From Allobosea sp. CRIB-10 (GTDB taxonomy: Bacteria > Pseudomonadota > Alphaproteobacteria > Rhizobiales > Beijerinckiaceae): DNA of 64,000 bases. The translations under genes and the position numbers were made by a program. Positions within the stretch are counted from its first letter, which is position 1. Every line of letters starts with the position of its first letter. The notes beneath the pieces were generated by a model. That model made no database searches. It was not told the DNA's origin and worked only from the letters and a program-made list of their open reading frames with translations. The DNA lies in NCBI RefSeq assembly GCF_900112185.1, contig NZ_FOKP01000019.1, positions 1-64,000 of the forward strand, read 5' to 3'. Below are positions 1-7,940 of this stretch, piece after piece.

Positions 1-1
1 G

Positions 2-184
2 ACTTGCAGGGTCACGCATCACATCCCCTGGCGGCTGCTGCGCGGCGTCCTCAACGGCGATCGCCTCGACGAGCTGCACAAGCGCCTGGTCTGCCGGAAA
101 TGCGGCACCAGGCCGGCGCCCGAGGATGTCTGCATCCCGGAGCCGGTGAAGTTGCCGGGCGGGCCGCTCTATGGGCCGGGTTGA
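2..184 (+). CDS. partial CDS (C-terminal 60 residues), small Cys-rich hypothetical protein
   Basis: An open frame enters the window at base 2 and stops at TGA 182-184. The 60 residues carry a zinc-ribbon-like C-x2-C-G (VCRKCG) followed by a third Cys nine residues on (EDVC), and a Pro/Gly-rich tail. Codon use looks like that of the neighbours, which is why this frame is preferred to the longer overlapping frame running from base 4. The start lies outside the window and I do not recognise the family. Short CxxCG tails of this kind occur in small phage- or island-borne proteins, which would suit the accessory look of the next kilobase, but that is inference. Reality of the gene is moderately supported; function is unknown. 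Confidence 0.5.
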   Translation, partial: TCRVTHHIPWRLLRGVLNGDRLDELHKRLVCRKCGTRPAPEDVCIPEPVKLPGGPLYGPG

Positions 185-201
185 TCGTTTCGCGGGCTCT
201 G

Positions 202-229
202 TTGACATACGCAAAAATGCGTATATGCT
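202..229 (+). promoter_or_regulatory. sigma70-type promoter with a perfect palindromic operator
   Basis: TTGACA at 202-207 matches the -35 consensus exactly. TATGCT at 224-229, 16 bases downstream, matches four of six -10 positions. Between them lies the perfect inverted repeat ATACGCA-AAAA-TGCGTAT (207-224), touching both hexamers. A repressor bound there would block RNA polymerase. The second gene of the operon downstream (624-1100) encodes an HTH protein, so autoregulation is the simplest reading. The leader to the ATG at 292 would be about 55 bases. Confidence 0.65.
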
Positions 230-291
230 CCTTCCTGTCAGCAAGCGCTGGCGCCCGGCGCCTCCCGGCAATGAGGGGCAGGACCAAGACC

Positions 292-627
292 ATGGCCACG
301 ATCCGCATCCCCGTCTACGCGCAGGACAGCCACAATTACCTGACCTCCTCCGACCACGTGCACTATTCCTGGCGGTCGGCCGATGGCTTCGCCCACACCT
401 ACGCAGATCCGATGTCCGGCCGAGACACCGGCTGCATCGACCTTTCGGCCGAGGATAGCCGCCTGATCGGGCACATCGTCGCGCCGGCCGGCTCGAAGAC
501 CTATGTCAGCGTCTGCGAGATGGAGTGCCTGGCGCTGCCGGGAGACCGTTCCGGCTACGACATCTACGAGGCCGTCATGATCGCGAAAGCTGGCGAGTGC
601 GGCCTCGGCTGGGAGCGGGCTCAATGA
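292..627 (+). CDS. hypothetical protein, first gene of a two-gene HTH operon
   Basis: The product is 111 residues and soluble, with no signal peptide or membrane segment. It is rich in Tyr, Ser, His and Asp early on and has four Cys in the second half (TGCID, SVCEMEC, GECG). I do not recognise a family. The ATG at 292 is preferred because a GGGGCAGGA stretch lies about 8 bases upstream; an in-frame ATG at 271 would add seven basic residues. It is preceded by the palindrome-bearing promoter at 202-229, and its stop overlaps the next start (ATGA at 624-627), so it is co-translated with the HTH protein. That arrangement resembles small toxin/antitoxin or phage-control gene pairs, but nothing in the sequence itself proves a toxin. 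Function unknown. Confidence 0.7.
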   Translation: MATIRIPVYAQDSHNYLTSSDHVHYSWRSADGFAHTYADPMSGRDTGCIDLSAEDSRLIGHIVAPAGSKTYVSVCEMECLALPGDRSGYDIYEAVMIAKAGECGLGWERAQ

Positions 628-1100
628 GCCCCTCCGTCAACCGCGGCCGAATCCTCGTCCAGGAGCTGGGCGCGGGCTGGGTGAGCAAGTTCACCGGGAC
701 GCTCCGCCCGCCGAAGGGCTGGGAGGCCGTGGCCGAGGTCAAGCGGCTCGACAAAGAAACCGGCTGGTCACTCATGATCCGCAACCAGCACAACGGCACG
801 CTTGCGGCTTGGTACGGCGGCAGCATCGAGAGCCTGCCGCAGGACAAGGCGCGCGCGGCGCTCTCGGCTCTGCTCGGCGAGGATGGGGCCGATGCCGAGG
901 AGCTCCCGGCCAACGCGGCCGAGGGCGGCCGCGAGGTCGCCGCCCTCCTTCAGCAATGGCGAGGCAAGGCGGCTATGACGCAGGGCGACGCAGCCACGTT
1001 GCTAGGCGTGCCGCTGCGGACCTATCAGGGCTGGGAGGCTGGCCGCGTCGGCAACACGCTGCGCCGCCTGATCGTCCTGGCGCTCAAGGCCTTCGACTGA
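624..1100 (+). CDS. HTH-domain protein, probable autoregulator
   Basis: 158 residues. The C-terminal third (about residues 115-158) contains an XRE/Cro-like helix-turn-helix: MTQGDAATLLGVPLRTYQGW followed by EAGR, with the Q-xxx-A-x-x-LG-V pattern and the recognition-helix Trp. The N-terminal part (about residues 8-75) is a small alpha/beta region containing WVSKFTGTLRPPKGW that I do not recognise. An acidic Ala/Glu linker joins the two. The start ATG overlaps the upstream stop by four bases, giving a two-gene operon. Binding to the palindrome at 207-224 and autorepression are inferred from layout and the HTH. Antitoxin-like or phage-type regulators are both possible. Confidence 0.7.
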   Translation: MSPSVNRGRILVQELGAGWVSKFTGTLRPPKGWEAVAEVKRLDKETGWSLMIRNQHNGTLAAWYGGSIESLPQDKARAALSALLGEDGADAEELPANAAEGGREVAALLQQWRGKAAMTQGDAATLLGVPLRTYQGWEAGRVGNTLRRLIVLALKAFD

Positions 1101-1142
1101 GAGCACGTTACGGACGGCACTCACTCATCGGCCGATCCAGCG

Positions 1143-1256
1143 TGACAGTTCGAGATCGGGCGTCATGCCCGTTCTCCAGCGCCATGCGATTGAATTTGCT
1201 ACATTTTCGTGAACTGTCATGCACGCGCTCGCCATACCGGCAAATCATGACAGTTC
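1143..1256. repeat. three copies of TGACAGTTC, two as an 11-bp inverted pair
   Basis: TGACAGTTC occurs at 1143-1151. GAACTGTCATG at 1211-1221 and CATGACAGTTC at 1246-1256 are perfect 11-base inverted copies separated by 24 bases. All three lie just downstream of the HTH gene and in no supported gene. They look like binding sites for a DNA-binding protein or short terminal repeats of a decayed element; which one cannot be told from sequence alone. Confidence 0.55.
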
Positions 1257-1511
1257 CGGCGGGCGCCGCGACGGGATTTCAATGGGTTAGCGCGCCGCCC
1301 GATTTCTGGCTTTCTGCCTTTCGGGATTTCTGGCCACTCAGGCCGCGAAGGATCAAATGGCAATAGCCGCCGCGCCGTTCGCCGCCTAAGCCCTTGCGCC
1401 GCCGCCGCTTTCCGCCTGATCCCGGATAGTCCCGGTTAATCCCGCCTCATTGCCATGTGATTGTTCGTTTCACACATCGGTCATCGGAAACCTCGGCTCG
1501 GCCCCGGACAC

Positions 1512-1544
1512 GCAAAAGCCGCCGGCTGGGCAGCGCGGCGGCTT
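1512..1544 (-). terminator. rho-independent terminator for the LOG/M20/HerA genes
   Basis: Read on the minus strand, AAGCCGCC (1544-1537) and GGCGGCTT (1523-1516) form a perfect 8-bp stem with a 13-base loop, followed by a short T run (TTTT ends the arm). It lies about 95 bases beyond the LOG-gene stop at 1638 and so would end the minus-strand transcript. Confidence 0.5.
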
Positions 1545-1637
1545 CGTTCGTCTCAGGCGCAATTCGTGAGCGTTCCTGATCTCTACCCGATCAGCGTCAC
1601 GATGTCAAGGACAAAATTCCTACTCTGCAGAGAATGG

Positions 1638-2219
1638 TCAAACCTCCGTCTTCTCCACCCATTTGATCTGGGTCTGCGGCTTGTAGGCGTCCATCTTGTC
1701 GAGCAGCGCCGCCGGATCGGTCTCCATCATCGCCATGTCGCGATGGGCCTGCCACATGAAACCGGCCTTCGTCGTATTGTCGAGGAAAGCGAAGAGCGCG
1801 TCGTAGAAGCCGTCGATGTTGAGAAAGCCGAGCGGCTTGCCGTGGATGCCGAGCTGGCTCCAGGTCCAGATCTCGAAGATCTCCTCGAAGGTGCCGATGC
1901 CGCCGGACATGGCGATGAAGCCGTCGGAAAGCTCGGCCATGCGCGCCTTGCGGATATGCATGGTCTCCACCACCTCGAGCCGGGTCAGCTTGTTGTGGCC
2001 GACCTCCTTCTCGCGCAGCGCGCGCGGGATCACGCCATGGACCTCGCCACCGGCTTCGAGCGCGGCATTGGCGACGATGCCCATCAGGCCGACGGCGCCG
2101 CCGCCATAGACCAGCGTCAGGCCGCGCTTGGCGATGACCGTGCCCATGGCGCGGGCGCCCTCGGCATGGACGGGATCATGGCCCGGGCTCGAGCCGCAGA
2201 AGACACAGACCGATTTCAT
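1638..2219 (-). CDS. LOG-family protein (TIGR00730), cytokinin-type nucleotide phosphoribohydrolase
   Basis: 193 residues, the usual length for the LOG family. LOG enzymes remove ribose-5-phosphate from AMP or N6-modified AMP to release the base. A Rossmann-like N-terminus (VCVFCGSSPG) is followed by the nucleotide loop YGGGAVGLMG (38-47), MHIRK at 87-91, and SGGIGTFEE at 105-113, which corresponds to the family PGGxGTxxE motif with Ser replacing Pro. All catalytic positions I can check (Arg of MHxRK, Glu of GTxxE) are present. Start ATG 2217-2219 overlaps the M20 peptidase stop by four bases, so the two are translationally coupled. In bacteria the role is often AMP or damaged-nucleotide turnover; cytokinin release is possible in plant-associated strains but is not shown here. 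Confidence 0.9.
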   Translation of the reverse strand: MKSVCVFCGSSPGHDPVHAEGARAMGTVIAKRGLTLVYGGGAVGLMGIVANAALEAGGEVHGVIPRALREKEVGHNKLTRLEVVETMHIRKARMAELSDGFIAMSGGIGTFEEIFEIWTWSQLGIHGKPLGFLNIDGFYDALFAFLDNTTKAGFMWQAHRDMAMMETDPAALLDKMDAYKPQTQIKWVEKTEV

Positions 2220-3598
2220 GAGGCGAGTTCTTGCAAGATGCGGGCCCAGGAACGCTGGCCCTTGTGGAAGGAGGACAGATCGTATTTCTCGTTCGGCGAA
2301 TGGACGCGGTCGTCGTCGAGGCCGAAGCCGACGAAGAGCGTGTCGAGCCCGAGCGTGCGCTTGAAGTCGCCGCCGACCGGAATCGAGCCGCCGCTGCCGA
2401 TCGAGACGACACGGCCGCCCCATTCCTCGGCGAGCGCCTTGCGCGCCTTCTGCAGCACGGGGGAATCGACCGGCACGGCGAGCGCCGGCGAGCCGGAATG
2501 GCTGATGAACTCGGCGGTGACGTCCTCCGGCAGGCGCTCGCGCACGAACTGGTGGAAGGCGGCGGTGATCTTCGCCGGGTCCTGGTCGCCGACGAGGCGG
2601 AAGGAGACCTTGGCCGAGGCCTTGGCCGGGATGACGGTCTTCGAGCCCTCGCCGGTATAGCCGCCCCAGATGCCGTTGACGTCGCAGGTCGGGCGCGACT
2701 GGATCTGCTCGATCAGCATGCGGCCCTTCTCGCCGATCGAATGCTTCAGCCCGATCTGGCCGAGGAACTCCTTCTCGGTCAGGTTGAGATCGGCCCATTC
2801 GGCCTTCTGCGCATTGGTCGGCTCGTGCACGCCATCATAGAAGCCGGGAATGGTGATCCGGCCGCTCTCGTCATGGATCTCGGCGACGATCTTGGTCAGC
2901 ACATGGATCGGATTCGCGGCGGCGCCGCCGAACAGGCCGGAATGCAGGTCGCGGTCGGCCGCGCTCAGGCGCACCTCCTGGTAGACCATGCCACGCAGGG
3001 TCGAGGTGATCAGCGGCGTGACGCGGTCCCACATGCCGGTGTCGCAAACCAGCGCGAAATCGGCCTTCAGCTCAGCGGCGTTGGCCTTGATGAAGCCCGG
3101 CAGGTTGACCGAACCGGATTCCTCCTCGCCCTCGACCAGGATGGTCAGGCCGATCGGCAGGTCGCCGGTCTCGGCGAGCGTGGCGCGGATGGCCTCGATG
3201 AAGGTCATGACCTGACCCTTGTCGTCGCAGGCGCCGCGAGCGAGGATCGCCTTCCGCCCCGGCTCGATCTCCTTGACGGCCGGCTTGAACGGATCGTTGT
3301 CCCAGAGCTCCAGCGGATCGACCGGCTGGACGTCGTAATGGCCATAGAACAGCGCATGCGGCGCGCCGGGCTTCGGGCGATGTGCCAGCACGACCGGGTG
3401 ACCGCCGGTCTCGCGCAGTTCGGCCTTGAAGCCGAGGCCTTCCAGATCACGACACAGCCATTCGGCCGCCTCGCGCGTCTGCGGATTGAAGGCCGGATCG
3501 GTTCCGATCGAAGGGATTTCGAGCCAGGACGACAGGCGAGCCAGCGAAGCGTCGAGATCGGCGTCGAGGCGGGAGAGGATGGCGGGAAGCTGGGACAT
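2216..3598 (-). CDS. M20 family metallopeptidase (dipeptidase type)
   Basis: 460 residues from ATG 3598; a GTG at 3607 would add three. It is a cytosolic two-zinc peptidase of the M20 CNDP-like branch, hydrolysing small peptides. Visible motifs are GHYDVQPVD (86-94, first metal His and Asp), RGACDDKGQ (121-129, bridging Asp) and VEGEEESGS (156-164, catalytic and metal Glu pair), followed by the lid domain (about 190-350) and the return to the catalytic domain. No signal peptide is present. Its stop overlaps the LOG start, so the two share a transcript. An 88-base gap separates it from the HerA-like gene upstream. Exact substrate cannot be read from the sequence. Confidence 0.88.
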   Translation of the reverse strand: MSQLPAILSRLDADLDASLARLSSWLEIPSIGTDPAFNPQTREAAEWLCRDLEGLGFKAELRETGGHPVVLAHRPKPGAPHALFYGHYDVQPVDPLELWDNDPFKPAVKEIEPGRKAILARGACDDKGQVMTFIEAIRATLAETGDLPIGLTILVEGEEESGSVNLPGFIKANAAELKADFALVCDTGMWDRVTPLITSTLRGMVYQEVRLSAADRDLHSGLFGGAAANPIHVLTKIVAEIHDESGRITIPGFYDGVHEPTNAQKAEWADLNLTEKEFLGQIGLKHSIGEKGRMLIEQIQSRPTCDVNGIWGGYTGEGSKTVIPAKASAKVSFRLVGDQDPAKITAAFHQFVRERLPEDVTAEFISHSGSPALAVPVDSPVLQKARKALAEEWGGRVVSIGSGGSIPVGGDFKRTLGLDTLFVGFGLDDDRVHSPNEKYDLSSFHKGQRSWARILQELAS

Positions 3599-3686
3599 GG
3601 CGCTCACTGGAGGCTGATTCCGGTGGCGCCATCATGCCCAGTCGCGCGCCGGATGCCAGCCATCCGCGCGCATGGCGGCAGATTGA

Positions 3687-5228
3687 TTACCGCCGCCCGC
3701 CGGTGAGGCTCCCGAGCACGCCGCGCAGGATGGCGTTGCCGACCTGCCGGCCGATCGAGGTCGCGGCCGAGCGCGCCGCCGAGGTGATGATCTTCTCGGT
3801 CATGCTCTGCGGCAGCGGGCCACCACGGCTGCCCGGCCCGGTCTTCGGGCGCTGCTGGGGAGCGCCACCGCCGAGCCAGCCGCCGATCGTGTCGAGGATG
3901 CCGCCGCCCCCTTCGGTCGACGCCTCCACCGGCGAGCCGTCGGCATTCATCCCCTTGCGCGTCATCAGCGCCTCATAGGCCGAGTCCCGGTCGACCATGG
4001 TGTCGTATTTGCCGGTGAAGCCGGAGTCGCGCATGCACTGCGTCCGCTCCTGCGGCGTGATCGGGCCGACCTGCGCCATCGGCGGCGCGATCAGGCAGCG
4101 TTCGACGATGGTCGGCGAGCCCTTGCCCTCCAGCGTCGAGACCAGAGCCTCGCCGACGGCGAGCTGGGTGATCGCCTGCTCGGTGTTGATTTTCGGGTTC
4201 TGCCGGAACGTCTCGGCGGCGGCCCTGACAGCCTTCTGGTCGCGCGGGGTGAAGGCGCGCAGCGCGTGCTGGACGCGGTTGCCGAGCTGGGCCAGCACGG
4301 TATCGGGAATATCGAGCGGGTTCTGGGTGACGAAATAGACGCCGACACCCTTGGAGCGGATCAGGCGCACCACCTGCTCGACCGCGGTCAGCAGCGCCTT
4401 GGGCGCGCCGTTGAAAAGCAGATGCGCTTCGTCGAAGAAGAAGACCAGCTTGGGCTTGTCGAGATCGCCGACCTCGGGCAACTGCTCGAACAGTTCCGAA
4501 AGCAGCCAGAGCAGGAAGGTGGCGTAGAGCCGCGGATTGGCCATCAGCTTGTCGGCGGCCATGATGTTGATGATGCCGCGGCCGTCGCGGTCGGTCTTCA
4601 TGAGGTCGTTGATGTCGAGCGCCGGCTCGCCGAAGAACAGGTCGCCCTTCTGGTTCTCCAGCACGAGCAGCGCGCGCTGGATGGTGCCGACCGAGGCGGA
4701 GGTGACGTTGCCGTATTTGGTCGTCAGCTCCTGCGCGTTCTCGGCGATGAAGCTGAGGATCGCGCGCAGATCCTTGAGGTCGAGCAGCAACAGCTTCTGC
4801 TCGTCGGCGATACGGAAGGCGATGTTGAGCACGCCTTCCTGGGTGTCGTTGAGATCGAGCAGGCGCGCCAGCAGCAGCGGGCCCATCTCGGAGATGGTGG
4901 CGCGGACCGGGTGGCCCTGCTCGCCGAACACGTCCCAGAACACGGTGGTGAACTGGTCGGGCTCGTATTTGAGCTTGAGCTCCTCGGCGCGCTTGACGAA
5001 GGGCGGTTTGGAATTGCCCGGCGCTGCGATGCCGGAGAGATCGCCCTTGATGTCGGCAGCGAAGACCGGCACGCCGTGCTTGGCAAAGCCCTCCGCCAGA
5101 ACCTGCAGCGTCACCGTCTTGCCGGTACCGGTCGCGCCGGTGACCAGGCCGTGGCGGTTGGCGAGCTTGAGCAGCAGCACCTCCGGCTTCTCGCTCTTGC
5201 CGATCAGGATCGTGCCGTCATCCGCCAT
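3687..5228 (-). CDS. HerA-like helicase / DUF853 (YjgR-type) ATPase
   Basis: 513 residues. The Walker A loop GATGTGKT lies at residues 31-38. An ADIKGDLSG segment follows, then a Walker B strand LVFFFDEAHLLF near residue 260, an SKGVGVYFVTQNP motif, and an Ala/Arg-rich C-terminus with Gly-rich linkers (GGGGILDTIGGWLGGG). This is the architecture of the DUF853 family of the HerA/FtsK superfamily (E. coli YjgR). HerA proteins are DNA-translocating ring ATPases, but the cellular role of this branch is poorly established. No NurA nuclease partner is adjacent. The start ATG at 5228 faces the divergent small gene at 5379 across a 150-base gap containing a palindrome. Confidence 0.85.
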   Translation of the reverse strand: MADDGTILIGKSEKPEVLLLKLANRHGLVTGATGTGKTVTLQVLAEGFAKHGVPVFAADIKGDLSGIAAPGNSKPPFVKRAEELKLKYEPDQFTTVFWDVFGEQGHPVRATISEMGPLLLARLLDLNDTQEGVLNIAFRIADEQKLLLLDLKDLRAILSFIAENAQELTTKYGNVTSASVGTIQRALLVLENQKGDLFFGEPALDINDLMKTDRDGRGIINIMAADKLMANPRLYATFLLWLLSELFEQLPEVGDLDKPKLVFFFDEAHLLFNGAPKALLTAVEQVVRLIRSKGVGVYFVTQNPLDIPDTVLAQLGNRVQHALRAFTPRDQKAVRAAAETFRQNPKINTEQAITQLAVGEALVSTLEGKGSPTIVERCLIAPPMAQVGPITPQERTQCMRDSGFTGKYDTMVDRDSAYEALMTRKGMNADGSPVEASTEGGGGILDTIGGWLGGGAPQQRPKTGPGSRGGPLPQSMTEKIITSAARSAATSIGRQVGNAILRGVLGSLTGGRR

Positions 5229-5318
5229 GGTCGCGCCTGTTCCGTTGCCATAAGGTCGTGGAAAGGGTGTAGCGAAACGAGAAGTTGGGCGGAAGCATGA
5301 AGATCGCTTCCATCGCAG

Positions 5319-5338
5319 ATAGTTTATGTGTAAACTAT
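5319..5338. promoter_or_regulatory. perfect 8-4-8 palindrome, candidate operator
   Basis: ATAGTTTA-TGTG-TAAACTAT is a perfect inverted repeat in an otherwise GC-rich region, lying in the divergent gap between the HerA-like gene and the small gene at 5379. The arm length, AT-richness and central spacing suit a dimeric winged-helix regulator (for example MarR or GntR type). No such regulator gene is adjacent, so the protein that binds here is unknown. Confidence 0.45.
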
Positions 5339-5378
5339 TTTCAGAGCACCCGAAGGCTCAGCATCAGAGGACCGCACG

Positions 5379-5765
5379 ATGGATGAACTGATCTCCCGCA
5401 TCATGGCCGCTTCCGGCCTCGACCAGTCGCTGGTGCAGAAGGCGATCGGCATCATCCTCGCTTTCCTGCAGAAGGAAGGCCCCGCGGCCGAGATCGGCCA
5501 GCTGATGGCGGCGCTGCCGGGTGCGCAGGAGCTCGCCGACGCCGAAGGCGGCGCCAAGGGCGGCCTGCTCGGCACGATCGGCGGCATGATGGGCGGTGGC
5601 GGCGGCGTCATGGCGCTCGGCGGCCAGCTGATGGGCGCCGGCCTGTCGATGGGCCAGATCCAGAGCGTCTCGAAGGAGATGTTCGCCGTCGGACGCGAAA
5701 AGGCGGGCGAGGACACGATGGGCGCCATCGTCGGCGCGATCCCAGGCCTCGGCCAGTTCGTCTGA
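5379..5765 (+). CDS. small Gly-rich conserved-type hypothetical protein
   Basis: 128 residues. An N-terminal helical part (MDELISRIMAASGLDQSL, then a repeated helix up to about residue 45) is followed by a Gly/Met/Ala-rich centre (about residues 55-90, GGMMGGGGGVMALGGQLMG) and a helical C-terminus ending in GAIPGLGQFV. It recalls short DUF2267/DUF2780-like proteins of Proteobacteria, but I cannot assign it with certainty. No signal peptide or clear membrane span is seen. It is monocistronic, with a palindrome 40 bases upstream and a strong terminator 28 bases downstream, so it looks like a separately regulated unit. Function unknown. Confidence 0.75.
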   Translation: MDELISRIMAASGLDQSLVQKAIGIILAFLQKEGPAAEIGQLMAALPGAQELADAEGGAKGGLLGTIGGMMGGGGGVMALGGQLMGAGLSMGQIQSVSKEMFAVGREKAGEDTMGAIVGAIPGLGQFV

Positions 5766-5792
5766 GCCGAAACATCCCTAGGAGATATTGCG

Positions 5793-5818
5793 ACGCCGCC
5801 CTTCCGGGGCGGCGTTTT
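5793..5818 (+). terminator. rho-independent terminator after the small Gly-rich gene
   Basis: ACGCCGCCC (5793-5801) pairs perfectly with GGGCGGCGT (5807-5815) around a five-base loop, and TTTT follows. The 9-bp GC-rich stem plus T run is a textbook intrinsic terminator, 28 bases after the stop at 5765. Confidence 0.85.
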
Positions 5819-6012
5819 CGTTTGCAGGCATAGGCGTTCCCTGTCGCGGGAATTACGCATTTCGGCACGGCTTTCCGACCAAGGGGGCATTTGCGTTCGC
5901 GCCGAGCCATGGCAATCAGGACTTCGCGGTTGCACAATGGGCCGCCAATTGGCGTGTGTTCCACCGCCCGACGGACATGGCGGGAGGAACGCATGCAAGG
6001 AGTTCGTTGCTG

Positions 6013-7938
6013 ATGACCTCGACAGTCCTCGCCGACCTGCCCTTCATGGACGCATTCCCGACGCCGGGCGAGGCGCAGTGGCGCGCGGCGGTCGACAAGG
6101 TGCTGAAGGGCGCCGACTTCGAGAAGAAGCTGGTCGGACGCACGACGGACGGGATCCGCATCGAACCGCTCTACGAGGCGGCAACCGAGCAAGGCGCACG
6201 CCCCCTGCGCGCAGAGGCCGGACGCTGGCGCGTCGCGGCGCGCGTCGATCACCCGGATACAACTGAAGCGTCGAGGCTCGCCCTCGCCGAGCTGGAAGGT
6301 GGTGCCGATTCCCTCAGCCTGGCTTTCGCCGGTGCTCCTGCGGCGCATGGCTTCGGCCTTACCGCAGCGTCGGTCGAGGCACTCGACCTGGCGCTCGACG
6401 GCATCATGCTCGACCTCGTCCGCCTGCGGCTCGATCCGGCTCCCGGCGGCCGCAAGCACGCGCTGCTGCTGGCCGAGCTGGCCGAGAAGCGCGGTCATGC
6501 ACCCTCCTCCCTCCAGATCGATTTCGGCATGGAGCCGATCGGCGTGCTCGCCAGCTCGGGCGCGCTAGCAGTACCATTGCCCGAGCTCGGCAAGCGCATC
6601 GCTGAGACGATCGGGACGCTGAAGGCGCGCGGCTTCGTCGGCCCGTTCCTCGCAGCCGATGGCCGAATCTGGCACGAGGCCGGCGCGACCGAGGCTCAGG
6701 AGCTCGGCGCCGTGCTGGCGACCGCTGTCACCTATCTGCGCCTGCTCGAAGCTGAAGGCCTCCCGCTCGCCGAGGCGCGCGACGCCATCTCCTTCACCCT
6801 CGTCGCCGATCCCGACGAATTCGTCACCATCGCCAAGCTGCGCGCCGCCCGCCTGCTCTGGGACCGGGTGCAGCGCGCTTGCGGGCTTGAGCCAAAACCC
6901 GTCTTCATCCATGCCGAGACTGCCTGGCGCTCGCTGACCCGGCGCGATCCGTGGGTGAACCTTTTGCGCGGCACGATCGCCGCCTTCTCGGCCGGCGTCG
7001 GCGGCGCGGATTCGATCGGCGTGCAGCCCTTCACCGCGGCGCTCGGCCTGCCTGACGGCTTCGCCCGCCGCATCGCCCGCAACACCCAGTTGATCCTGCT
7101 CGAAGAAGCCAATCTCTGGCGCGTCGCCGATCCGGCGGCCGGCGCTGGCGGCTTCGAGGCCCTGACGCAGGCTCTGTGCGAACAAGGCTGGCGCAAGTTC
7201 CAGGACCTCGAGGCGGAAAGCTCCGACGGCCTTACCGGCATCGTCGCCGCGCTCGCCAACGGCCATATCCAGAAGGGGCTGGCGCGCGAGCGCGACGCCC
7301 GGGCCAAGGCGATCGCGACCCGGCGCGAGCCGATCACCGGCACGAGCGAGTTCCCGAACCTGTCGGAAGCCTCGGTCTCGGTGCTGGCACCGCCGCCCGC
7401 TGCTTCCACTGAACGCACCGGTAGCGACGGCGCGATCACCGTCGATGCGCTACCGAGCATCCGCCTCGCCGAGCCGTTCGAGGCGTTGCGCGCCAGCGCC
7501 GACATCGCCGAAGCCGCCGGCGAGCGGCCGAAGGCCTTCCTCGCCACGCTGGGCTCGATCGCTGGCTTCACCGCACGATCCGGCTTCGCCCGCAACCTGT
7601 TCGAGGCCGGCGGCATAACTGCGCCCTCGCGCGACGGTTTCGCCAAGACAGGCGCGACCGATCTCGACGCGCTCATCGTAGCTTTCCGCGCTTCCGGAGC
7701 GAAACTCGCCTGCCTCTGCGGCTCCGACGAGAGCTATGCCGCTGAGGCGGCCCCCGCAGCGAAGGCGCTGACCGCGGCGGGCGCCACGGTCTGGCTCGCC
7801 GGCCGGCCCAGCGAGCAGGAAGCGGCGCTGCGCGAAGCCGGGGTAACGAACTTCATCTTCGCCGGCTGTGACGCCATCGCCGTGCTGCAGGATGCGCTGG
7901 CGATCGCCATATCCCCTGTCAGCACCAGCAAGGGATAA
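6013..7938 (+). CDS. mutA: methylmalonyl-CoA mutase small (beta) subunit
   Basis: 641 residues. It partners the large subunit MutB in the B12-dependent isomerisation between methylmalonyl-CoA and succinyl-CoA. The sequence follows the mutase TIM-barrel pattern (DFGMEPIGVL, ARNTQLILLEE, then a degenerate B12-like C-terminal domain). The DxHxxG cobalamin motif of the large subunit is absent, as expected for this non-catalytic subunit. ATG 6013 is chosen because AAGGAG lies about ten bases upstream; the frame is open further back but without a better start. The stop is two bases before thiD and 820 bases before mutB, so the three genes form one operon. MeaB, the chaperone GTPase, is encoded at 24577. 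Confidence 0.92.
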   Translation: MTSTVLADLPFMDAFPTPGEAQWRAAVDKVLKGADFEKKLVGRTTDGIRIEPLYEAATEQGARPLRAEAGRWRVAARVDHPDTTEASRLALAELEGGADSLSLAFAGAPAAHGFGLTAASVEALDLALDGIMLDLVRLRLDPAPGGRKHALLLAELAEKRGHAPSSLQIDFGMEPIGVLASSGALAVPLPELGKRIAETIGTLKARGFVGPFLAADGRIWHEAGATEAQELGAVLATAVTYLRLLEAEGLPLAEARDAISFTLVADPDEFVTIAKLRAARLLWDRVQRACGLEPKPVFIHAETAWRSLTRRDPWVNLLRGTIAAFSAGVGGADSIGVQPFTAALGLPDGFARRIARNTQLILLEEANLWRVADPAAGAGGFEALTQALCEQGWRKFQDLEAESSDGLTGIVAALANGHIQKGLARERDARAKAIATRREPITGTSEFPNLSEASVSVLAPPPAASTERTGSDGAITVDALPSIRLAEPFEALRASADIAEAAGERPKAFLATLGSIAGFTARSGFARNLFEAGGITAPSRDGFAKTGATDLDALIVAFRASGAKLACLCGSDESYAAEAAPAAKALTAAGATVWLAGRPSEQEAALREAGVTNFIFAGCDAIAVLQDALAIAISPVSTSKG

Positions 7939-7940
7939 GC

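Larger units (their letters stand above)
1101..1637. other. 537-base intergenic region with short repeats, no supported gene
   Basis: No frame here has a start, a ribosome site and coding-like codon use together. What is visible: the 9-mer TGACAGTTC three times (see 1143-1256); three related GATTTC words near 1273, 1301 and 1323, two of them followed by TGGC; a terminator-like hairpin at 1512-1544 for the minus-strand genes; a CTGATC/GATCAG dyad around 1578-1596; and the palindrome CTCTGCAGAG at 1623-1632 just past the LOG-gene stop. It may be the scar or edge of an inserted segment, but no attachment site or integrase can be identified. Confidence 0.5.

Noticed and set aside
1623..1632. CTCTGCAGAG palindrome next to the LOG stop as an att or restriction-related site
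   Set aside because: A 10-base palindrome is too short, and no integrase, direct repeat or tRNA end supports an attachment site.
1461..2660. 399-residue plus-strand frame opposite the LOG and M20 genes
   Set aside because: It crosses a terminator hairpin and mirrors two well-supported minus-strand genes.
5788..6012. Longer N-terminus for mutA
   Set aside because: The extra 75 codons include the terminator stem at 5793-5818 and lack similarity to mutase; the ribosome site supports 6013.
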